The position numbers were made by a program, and so were the translations under genes. A model generated the notes under the pieces. That model was not told the DNA's origin, searched no databases, and worked only from the letters and a program-made list of their open reading frames with translations. Positions 5,446 through 11,033 of a stretch of DNA of 11,033 nucleotides are shown piece by piece (positions within the stretch are counted from its first letter, which is position 1; every line of letters begins with the position of its first letter). Origin of the DNA: Candidatus Mesolinea sp. UBA5823 (GTDB taxonomy: Bacteria > Chloroflexota > Anaerolineae > Anaerolineales > Anaerolineaceae). The stretch is from assembly GCA_002417685.1 (NCBI GenBank), contig DICP01000039.1, positions 2,214 through 13,246 of the forward strand, given 5' to 3'.

Positions 5446-6663
5446 TTGACCGCTAAGCGCCGCTTTCCTGCCCAATTTTGGCTGATGTTTGCTGGATTGG
5501 TGATTTCAACCACCGGCACAAGCATGATCTGGCCCTTTATTACCATTTATTCCAGCCAGAAGCTTGGCTTGCCGCTTACAGCTGTCACCAGTCTTTTGAG
5601 CATCAACGCATTGACCGCGCTGGCAGCTTCTGTTGTAGCCGGTTCTTTGGTCGATCACTTCGGGAGAAAAGGGGTCATGACCATCGGCTTGTTTGGTCAG
5701 GCACTTGCTTATCTCCTTTACATCCCAGCCCGAGAGTTTTGGGTGTTTGCTTTGCTCATGGGCTTTTCGGGTTTGTTTGGACCCTTGTTTCGCGTCGGCA
5801 CAGATGCTATGCTCGCAGATATGTTCGCCCCGGAGGATCGCGCCCAAGCCTACGCCCTTGTGCGTATGGGGCGCAATATCGGCGTGGCTTTAGGTCCGGT
5901 GTTCGGCGGGTTGGTCGTGGTGATTTCTTATAACCTCGGGCTTTATGCCGCAGCCATCGCTCTCTCGATATTTGGATTGATTACAGTCTTATTTCTACGC
6001 GAAACCAAACCTCAATCTGAGCAGGAACAAGGCACCAGCTTACGCTCGCAATTGCAGGTCTTTGGCGAAGCGTTTCGCAATGGGCACTTCAACCGTTTGG
6101 TAATTGCTTATACATTAATGGAGATAGCTAACACGCTCATTTGGGGTTTCCTCCCGGTGTATCTCAAAACTAACTTTAACGTAAGCGAAGCGCGTTATAG
6201 TTGGCTGCCAACAACCAATGCACTTATGGTCGTTTTTCTCCAAGTGTTTATCACACGGCTCACCCGCCAGAAAGCACCCACAAAAGTCCTGCCTATCGGG
6301 GCTCTGTTCTATGCTGGATCCATGCTCATTATCGCGCTGGGGAATGCCTATGCGGCTTTCTGGGCAGCAATGGTGGTGATGACCATCGGCGAGATGATCA
6401 CTGCGCCCACTGCCACCGTTTATGTTACCAATCTGGCACCTGAAAATCAGCGCGGGCGTTACCTGGGGGTGTTCGGGATCACTTGGAATATCGCTATGTC
6501 CATCGGTCCGCTTTCGGCTGGCATTCTCACTGATAACATCGGAATGCGCGCGCCATATTTCTTTGGCTTGGGCATCAGCATTCTCTCGGCGGTTGCTTTT
6601 TGGGCGCTGGACCGCTTTACGCAACGCTCTGCAGTCCAGCCGGATCAGCCTGTTGTTTCTTGA
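5446..6663 (+). CDS. Major facilitator superfamily (MFS) transporter
   Basis: This is a 405-residue membrane transporter, probably a proton-coupled drug or metabolite exporter; the substrate cannot be read from the sequence. The hydrophobicity fits twelve membrane segments in two halves, with the cytoplasmic loop 2-3 motif GSLVDHFGRKG (about 66-76), an Arg-rich loop MFAPEDRAQAYALVRMGRNIG (about 126-146, typical of segment 4-5 in drug exporters; shown here as its landmarks ApEDRaqay and RMGRNIG), and a charged central loop (about 190-205, RETKPQSEQEQ). The second half has NLAPENQRGRYLG, the repeat of the first-half motif. Length is normal. It starts at TTG with AGGTAGG about 11 nt upstream; no in-frame ATG or GTG lies nearby. 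An 88-nt gap separates it from the lipoprotein operon. Confidence 0.88.
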   Translation: MTAKRRFPAQFWLMFAGLVISTTGTSMIWPFITIYSSQKLGLPLTAVTSLLSINALTALAASVVAGSLVDHFGRKGVMTIGLFGQALAYLLYIPAREFWVFALLMGFSGLFGPLFRVGTDAMLADMFAPEDRAQAYALVRMGRNIGVALGPVFGGLVVVISYNLGLYAAAIALSIFGLITVLFLRETKPQSEQEQGTSLRSQLQVFGEAFRNGHFNRLVIAYTLMEIANTLIWGFLPVYLKTNFNVSEARYSWLPTTNALMVVFLQVFITRLTRQKAPTKVLPIGALFYAGSMLIIALGNAYAAFWAAMVVMTIGEMITAPTATVYVTNLAPENQRGRYLGVFGITWNIAMSIGPLSAGILTDNIGMRAPYFFGLGISILSAVAFWALDRFTQRSAVQPDQPVVS

Positions 6664-6727
6664 TTTGAGCAAGCAAGTACCAAGCAAACATAACTAATTT
6701 TCCTCAAAAGCTTGTGCTATCTTCAGC

Positions 6728-6756
6728 TTGACAAAGCTTGCTAAACTTCGGATAAT
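6728..6756 (+). promoter_or_regulatory. Strong sigma70-type promoter of the LuxR-type gene
   Basis: TTGACA (6728-6733) and GATAAT (6751-6756) are separated by exactly 17 nt, a near-consensus pair. The expected start is near 6763, about 28 nt before the GTG chosen as gene start. This promoter overlaps the sequence that a longer TTG-initiated frame would use as coding, which argues against that longer start. Confidence 0.75.
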
Positions 6757-6771
6757 AGAACATATATTCTA
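6756..6771. promoter_or_regulatory. LexA/SOS-box-like operator over the promoter start site
   Basis: TAGAACATATATTCTA is palindromic at 7 of 8 pairs and one base away from the perfect TAGAACATATGTTCTA, which contains the GAAC-N4-GTTC LexA box. It begins at the last base of the -10 box and covers the expected transcription start, an ideal repressor position. It matches the element at 2732-2747 in 15 of 16 positions. Confidence 0.65.
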
Positions 6772-6790
6772 CTATGAAGCGCAGGCAGCC

Positions 6791-7219
6791 GTGACGCAGG
6801 TTTTTATCTTCAGCCCCAATGACACCGTACGCGTTTTGGAAATCCCACAGCATCCTGAGAGTATCGCGCGCGCTGTAAACCATGGAGAGTGGCAACCTTT
6901 CCTGACAGATCAGGATGATCTCAGTCAGATTTGGCAAGCTCGGCTGGCTGGCAAACATGTGATCATCTCCCCGGCACAGACCCTACCCGTACCCAACCCC
7001 ATTCATCTCACCCCGCGCGAAAACCAAGTGTTGCAGCTATTGGTGAGTGGGCATACGCCAGCGCAAATTGCGCTCAGCTTACATCTCACCGAGCGCTCTA
7101 TCCGCCGTCATCTAGAGATGCTGCGCCGCAAATTCCACGCGCAAACACTCATGCAGGTCTTAGCCAAAGCCGTTGCCCTGGGTATGGCTCGCCCAGACCT
7201 TAACGACTTAGTGGACTGA
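6791..7219 (+). CDS. Small LuxR-type (GerE helix-turn-helix) transcription regulator
   Basis: This 142-residue DNA-binding protein ends in a LuxR/GerE helix-turn-helix domain (about 72-132): LTPRENQVLQLLVSGHTPAQIA, then LHLTERSIRRHLEMLRRKF as the recognition region and LAKAVALGM as the last helix. The first 65 residues are a short alpha/beta stretch that I do not recognise; it lacks the conserved acidic pocket of a receiver domain and is too short for an autoinducer-binding domain. The GTG at 6791 is chosen because the promoter and operator occupy the region just upstream; a TTG at 6728 would add 21 residues but coincides with the -35 box. The ribosome-binding site is weak (CAGG). It follows the MFS gene on the same strand but has its own promoter, apparently under SOS-like repression. 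Confidence 0.8.
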   Translation: MTQVFIFSPNDTVRVLEIPQHPESIARAVNHGEWQPFLTDQDDLSQIWQARLAGKHVIISPAQTLPVPNPIHLTPRENQVLQLLVSGHTPAQIALSLHLTERSIRRHLEMLRRKFHAQTLMQVLAKAVALGMARPDLNDLVD

Positions 7220-7234
7220 AGTGTGATTAAATAA

Positions 7235-7257
7235 AGAGGCCGAATAAATCGGCCTCT
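7235..7257 (-). terminator. Hairpin terminator between convergent genes
   Basis: A perfect 9-bp stem AGAGGCCGA/TCGGCCTCT with a 5-nt loop lies 15 nt past the stop of the LuxR-type gene. On the minus strand it is followed by TTATTTAA, so it best terminates the radical SAM transcript arriving from the right, about 155 nt past that stop. It may also serve the plus-strand gene despite the C-rich sequence that follows. The spacer 7258-7412 shows no gene. Confidence 0.65.
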
Positions 7258-7412
7258 ACCCCCCTCTCATACTGCAAGGAAATTCCTCCCTTTTTACCGG
7301 CTGTCCGGACCGGATTGCAGTCCAGTTAAAAATGGTTACATAACAATTGAGCTTCTTAGTTCAAAACGCGTTTACTTGCTCCTTTACCGTTTTTTACTCT
7401 ATTGCTCAGTTT

Positions 7413-8957
7413 TTATTCTATAACTATCTTCTCCTCCTGATTGATTTTTTCAATCAGTTGCATAAGCTCTTCTTGAGAGAGCCTTTGCTGTTTTATATAA
7501 GCTTTTTGCCAAACTTCATCAACAATCTTCTGGTATGCCGCATCATAAGCGTCCATGCCTTTGGCATAGTCCGGATCTTGCAAAGCTTGAGCGGCATTGA
7601 TGTCAATTGGGTCAGGCTCATGTAGTGCAATCATACGGCGCAAGTCTGCATTATGATCGCGAATCGGGCAAGGATTCATCAAGTTCGAAGCCCCAGTCTT
7701 AGCTTTCATCTCAACTTGCCAATCGCGCAGGTTCTTGAAGAAAGGCGCTTGGTAAATATCTTCCAGCGTGCCGCCTTTAGCATAAATATCGTTGATATTC
7801 ACAGGTGAATAGGGCACGAACACACATGGAGTGATATGCCCATACCAGTCTACATACATGTAACCGCCATGCCCATGCCCGCCGGCGGAGAGGCAGCCGT
7901 CCACGGCTGTGCCGCTGTTCCAAAAGTCAGCTATCATGTAGCGCTTCTCACGCACCAGCTTCCAGCTCTGGTTCCACATCCGGATGCGCTGTTCAGGCGT
8001 CGGCATGAGGTCTAGAGTATAGGAACGCCCAATGGGCATATAGTGGAAGATCCATGCGATGCGGATATGTTTCTCATTAAAGAGGAAATCCATGAATTCA
8101 TCGGAGGTAACCTCCTCGCAGTTTTCTTTCGTCGCTGTCAGCGAGGCGCCATAAATCACGCCTTCCTCATAAAGCAAGTCAAACGCCGCCATCACCTTAT
8201 CGAAGACGCCTTTGCCACGGCGGGCATCAGTCTTCTCGCGCCAGCCTTCTAGCGAAATCATCGGGATGATATTACCAAGGTTAGCCATGCGCCGCGCTAT
8301 CTCCGGCGTGATGAGCGTGCCATTAGTGTAGAACATAAAGTACATATTGGGGTGTGATTCAGCGATATCCAACAACGTTTTGCCTTGCGAACGATAAGAA
8401 AGTGGTTCTCCACCGCTAACAACGATAAACTGGTCGCCCCAATAGTCGTAAGCTTCTGTGACCAAGCGGTCAAATACATCATAATCCAGCCGCTGCACCT
8501 TCTCATCCGAGTCGGCATAGCAGCCAATACAATGCAAATTGCAGCCGTGCGTTGGGCTAATGAGCAGGAATGAAGGCTGCGCAAAACCGTATTTTTTCAC
8601 AAAATCCTGCGCCTTACGCAAGCGCAATCCTTTTTCAACCAGCAGGTCCTTACCTAAAACTGAGGCTGCCTTATCAAAAGTAGCTTGGGAAATATGCCCA
8701 GAGAGCAAAATATTTTTGGCTGAGTTTAGAATCGCCAAACTCATGGCGGTTTGATCGTCAATAACCCCAGGGGGTGTGGTCTTATCCTCTTTATGGCGGC
8801 GTTCATTATCGTTCTTTAGGTAATTCTCGCCCATTTTCATTGCCATTTTGATTACCGGCTTGTTTTTGAGCAAAGCCGGGCCCATCTGAATCAGGCTGCG
8901 CATGACGAGGTTCATCTCTTTGGTGGTTTCTTCGGGTTTTTCTTTGGTTGTAGTCAT
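7413..8957 (-). CDS. Radical SAM protein with SPASM-like C-terminal region
   Basis: This 514-residue cytoplasmic enzyme uses a [4Fe-4S] cluster and S-adenosylmethionine for radical chemistry. The cluster motif CNLHCIGC (Cys139, Cys143, Cys146) is followed by the SAM-binding SGGEP (181-185) and a TIM-barrel pattern (FYTNGTLI, PMISLEG). The C-terminal part has CLSAGGHGHGGYMYVDWYG (from Cys355), TPC (Cys378) and NPC (Cys430), resembling a SPASM or twitch auxiliary-cluster region with fewer Cys than the full seven. Before the barrel lie about 130 residues, rich in Lys, Met and Glu, that are not part of the usual core. A charged Gln/Glu-rich helix ends the protein. The ATG is preceded by GGAG at good spacing. 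No precursor peptide gene for a modified peptide is seen nearby, and the substrate is unknown. It stands alone, divergent from the lipase gene. Confidence 0.85.
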   Translation of the reverse strand: MTTTKEKPEETTKEMNLVMRSLIQMGPALLKNKPVIKMAMKMGENYLKNDNERRHKEDKTTPPGVIDDQTAMSLAILNSAKNILLSGHISQATFDKAASVLGKDLLVEKGLRLRKAQDFVKKYGFAQPSFLLISPTHGCNLHCIGCYADSDEKVQRLDYDVFDRLVTEAYDYWGDQFIVVSGGEPLSYRSQGKTLLDIAESHPNMYFMFYTNGTLITPEIARRMANLGNIIPMISLEGWREKTDARRGKGVFDKVMAAFDLLYEEGVIYGASLTATKENCEEVTSDEFMDFLFNEKHIRIAWIFHYMPIGRSYTLDLMPTPEQRIRMWNQSWKLVREKRYMIADFWNSGTAVDGCLSAGGHGHGGYMYVDWYGHITPCVFVPYSPVNINDIYAKGGTLEDIYQAPFFKNLRDWQVEMKAKTGASNLMNPCPIRDHNADLRRMIALHEPDPIDINAAQALQDPDYAKGMDAYDAAYQKIVDEVWQKAYIKQQRLSQEELMQLIEKINQEEKIVIE

Positions 8958-9248
8958 AATTACTCCAATCCATTAATTCTATTAGCTGCTTTTAGCATAC
9001 AACAATTGACGCAGGAGTTCGTCACGCAAAAGTGTTAATTTGGTATTATTTTTGTTTGCAATAAGCCATAACTTGGCTGAACAATTTTCTTTTATTAATC
9101 CAAGCTTTTTCATTATTTAGAGGCTGAGCGAGAAATACTTCTTTTAGGTCAAAGCTCACATGAAGTTAATACTCATCTCCCACTTTAGTGTTATGAATTT
9201 TGTTCCTCCAGTGGTTAAACTTAAGTATCAAAATGAAAGGATGAAGGC
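8958..9248. other. Divergent intergenic region, no gene seen
   Basis: These 291 nt separate the radical SAM and patatin genes and must hold both promoters. A plus-strand extended -10 (TGG then TATTAT, 9041-9049) is the best element I find, but it lacks a good -35 and would leave a leader of about 190 nt. The stretch is AT-rich, with no convincing hairpin, repeat or small gene. Confidence 0.4.
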
Positions 9249-10115
9249 ATGGCTAAAACGATTGGATTTGCATTAGGCGGTGGAGGCGCACGTGGCGCAT
9301 TGCAAGTTGGTGCTCTCAGAGCCTTGTTCGAGCATGGTATTAAACCTGAAATCATTACCGGCACATCTATCGGCGCAATGAACGCCGTCAGCCTTGGCCT
9401 TTTTGGCACAGACCTCGCCAGTGTCGACAAACTCGAAGAGGTATGGAAACAAGGCGCTGAGCTGCAAATTATGGACTCGCGCTTTCAAAACTTAATCGTC
9501 CGCGCTTTAATCGGCCGCCCAGATAATTCCGCAAAGCAGAAAACGATTGACTTTTTGACCCATTTGGGCATCCAGCCAGAAATGACCTTTGCGGATTTTT
9601 CCCCACTGCGTATTGGTTTGGTAAGCACAGACCTCACCAGCAGCAAACCAATTGTCTACGGAGTCGATCCCCAGCATAACGTGCTTGAAGGTGTCCTTGC
9701 CTCCATAGCCATTCAGCCTTGGTTCATGCCCCTCGACGTTAAAGATAAATTCTTAATCGATGGCGGTTTTGTGAGTAATGTTCCCATTCAAGTTGCGATG
9801 GAAATGGGCGCTGATGCAATCTTTGCGCTGGACCTTAACGATCCAACTCCGCTTGAAACCAGCAACACCCTCAATAAATACATTGATGCCGTTACCCGTA
9901 CAGTGTGTGGTCGTATCACGGACCTCGAAATTGCCCTTGCTGAGTTAAAAGGCGTTCAGGTGTACCACATCGTACTCACCAGTGGGGGTTTACCCAGCTG
10001 GGACTTCTCGAACACAACGGCATTAATCGGATGGGGTTACGCGCAAATGCAACGCAAGTTGACCGAATGGGCAGCTGAAAATCTTGAACTTGCCGGCAAC
10101 ATGAAAACGAAATAA
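9249..10115 (+). CDS. Patatin-like phospholipase
   Basis: This 288-residue serine acyl hydrolase of the patatin/RssA-type family likely releases fatty acids from membrane phospholipids or related lipids in the cytoplasm. All catalytic elements are present: the oxyanion-hole loop GGGGARG (10-16), the nucleophile elbow GTSIG with Ser40, and DGGFVSNVP with the dyad Asp171. The length matches the single-domain bacterial proteins, which have no signal peptide or membrane segment, as here. The ATG is preceded by GGATGAAGG at good spacing. It is convergent with the VTT membrane protein gene, only 50 nt away, and divergent from the radical SAM gene. The substrate is not readable from sequence. Confidence 0.92.
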   Translation: MAKTIGFALGGGGARGALQVGALRALFEHGIKPEIITGTSIGAMNAVSLGLFGTDLASVDKLEEVWKQGAELQIMDSRFQNLIVRALIGRPDNSAKQKTIDFLTHLGIQPEMTFADFSPLRIGLVSTDLTSSKPIVYGVDPQHNVLEGVLASIAIQPWFMPLDVKDKFLIDGGFVSNVPIQVAMEMGADAIFALDLNDPTPLETSNTLNKYIDAVTRTVCGRITDLEIALAELKGVQVYHIVLTSGGLPSWDFSNTTALIGWGYAQMQRKLTEWAAENLELAGNMKTK

Positions 10116-10165
10116 TTAGGATTAAAGGCTAAGGCTTACTCAGAAGCACTTTTTACCTGTTCCTA

Positions 10166-10762
10166 CTATCCAGGTATAACGAGATTGAGGATACCCAAGC
10201 CAGCCAGGGCAAAAAGAGCGCTTCCAAGCGTGTTTTCTAAGAAACTAATCCCGAGATACGTCCCTAAAGGGACACGATATGCCCCGCTCAGTAGTGCCAA
10301 AGGTTTGGGTACGATCACTCTAGCAGCTAATTGAAACATGGGTGAGGCAATGGGCATATCGCGGACCTTCTGTGGCAGCTTAGATTTCAACGTATCCAGA
10401 TCAATTGCATAATTAATAAGCCTGCCTTGATAATATTCTAACCACGAAGCTAACGTCTGCCCTGTACCACTCACGAGAATTGCCGGCAGAAGCCCAATGT
10501 TCAAAGCGACAATGACAACCAAAGGTGTGCTAGGAATTACGGTCAAGCCTAAAAGCGTATAAACCACTAAACTGATTACAATCGTCCACGAAGGATTAGA
10601 TTGCATAAAGGCTTCAACCGTAGGCCAGTCAAATCTTATGCTAAGAATGACGCCAGCAAGGGTCAGAACCGCCAAGATGCCAATATTCAACCATTTGTCT
10701 CTGGGCGGAACTGTCTTTTTTGGCTCAGTTGTTTTAGACTTAGCTTCCGATAAAATGTCCAT
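10166..10762 (-). CDS. VTT/DedA-like (TVP38-type) membrane protein
   Basis: This 198-residue integral membrane protein has a charged, Lys/Pro-rich N-terminus of about 22 residues, a first membrane segment (about 24-44), a second hydrophobic block with TVIPSTPLVVIVALNIG and SGTGQTLASWLEYYQGR (about 74-113), and a C-terminal block with RVIVPKPLALLSGAYRVP and a last hydrophobic segment. The Pro- and Gly-rich re-entrant pattern fits VTT-domain proteins (DedA, TVP38, TMEM41), several of which are lipid scramblases or undecaprenyl-phosphate flippases. It starts 12 nt after the stop of the glycosyltransferase gene with a GAAAG-type ribosome-binding site, so the two are an operon. A role in moving a glycolipid or its precursor is inference. 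Confidence 0.7.
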   Translation of the reverse strand: MDILSEAKSKTTEPKKTVPPRDKWLNIGILAVLTLAGVILSIRFDWPTVEAFMQSNPSWTIVISLVVYTLLGLTVIPSTPLVVIVALNIGLLPAILVSGTGQTLASWLEYYQGRLINYAIDLDTLKSKLPQKVRDMPIASPMFQLAARVIVPKPLALLSGAYRVPLGTYLGISFLENTLGSALFALAGLGILNLVIPG

Positions 10763-10774
10763 ATTTTTTCTTTC

Positions 10775-11033
10775 TCAATCTGCCTCTAAAGAGAGCTCGC
10801 ACATTGCCAAAAGCTCTTTGGCAATAATCAATGCAGAGTCGGGATGCCCTAAGGCTTTTGAATTAGCTGCAACAGACTTCAGGCGTTGGCAATCATTTTC
10901 CAGCCAGAAATTTAGCACGGAGGCAAGTTCAAAGGGATTTGTAACCAAGCTCCCAGCTTGATGCGCTAAAAGATAGCGTACATTCCCTTCTTCCTGCCCA
11001 GGTAAATAGCCAATGAGCATTATCGGCAGCCCT
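10775..11033 (-). CDS. Diacylglycerol glycosyltransferase / MurG-like, C-terminal end only
   Basis: Only the last 85 residues are in the window; the frame is open at the right edge. The visible part begins with GLPIMLIGYLPGQEEGN, followed by YLLAHQAGSLV and then helices. The PGQEEGN motif in this position is typical of the GT28 family of processive 1,2-diacylglycerol glycosyltransferases and plant-type MGDG synthases, where it lies near the sugar-nucleotide site. Such enzymes make membrane glycolipids from UDP-sugar and diacylglycerol. It is the upstream gene of an operon with the VTT membrane protein. The call depends on this one motif, and the N-terminal half cannot be checked here. Confidence 0.7.
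   Translation of the reverse strand, partial: GLPIMLIGYLPGQEEGNVRYLLAHQAGSLVTNPFELASVLNFWLENDCQRLKSVAANSKALGHPDSALIIAKELLAMCELSLEAD

Noticed and set aside
6115..6687. Minus-strand reading frame of 190 codons opposite the MFS gene
   Set aside because: Composition is His/Ser/Arg-rich and non-protein-like, and it is fully antisense to a well-supported transporter.
6728..6790. TTG start for the LuxR-type protein
   Set aside because: This TTG is the first half of the TTGACA -35 box, and the extension spans the promoter and operator. The ATG at 6774 is out of frame.
10116..10165. Terminator between the convergent patatin and VTT genes
   Set aside because: Only a 4-bp stem (GCTT/AAGC) precedes the CTTTTT tract, too weak to call.

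Overview
The window looks like chromosome of a Chloroflexota (Anaerolineae-type) bacterium. This is inferred from gene style: secreted lipoproteins with Pro/Thr-rich linkers after the lipid-anchored Cys, a diacylglycerol glycosyltransferase-type tail, palindrome-rich GGTC/GACC spacers, and moderate GC. No marker gene fixes the taxonomy.

Left part (1-2870, all minus strand): a phage-type packaging and lysis module, transcribed toward the left edge. In transcription order it holds a small helical protein in the small-terminase position, the large terminase ATPase, the terminase nuclease half, and a GH25 lysozyme cut by the window edge. The terminase is interrupted by an in-frame TAG between its two halves. 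From the terminase start (2235) to the left edge there is one reading frame broken only by two TAG codons. No portal, capsid or tail gene is visible; they could lie left of the window. A LexA/SOS-box-like palindrome sits just upstream of the first gene.

Middle (2874-7219): a YgjP-type metallopeptidase on the minus strand, with its own terminator and a probably leaderless promoter. Next come a spacer of stacked hairpins, then on the plus strand two overlapping lipoprotein genes, an MFS exporter and a small LuxR-type (GerE) regulator. The regulator promoter (TTGACA-17-GATAAT) carries a 16-bp palindrome that matches the one before the phage module at 15 of 16 positions. This is the most interesting signal in the window: a shared operator, best explained by LexA or a LexA-like repressor.

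Right part (7413-11033): a minus-strand radical SAM protein with a SPASM-like tail, a divergent patatin-like lipase on the plus strand, and a minus-strand pair made of a diacylglycerol glycosyltransferase (C-terminus only) and a VTT/DedA-like membrane protein. The last three suggest a membrane-lipid neighbourhood (inference). I see no tRNA, rRNA, CRISPR array, transposase or integrase.
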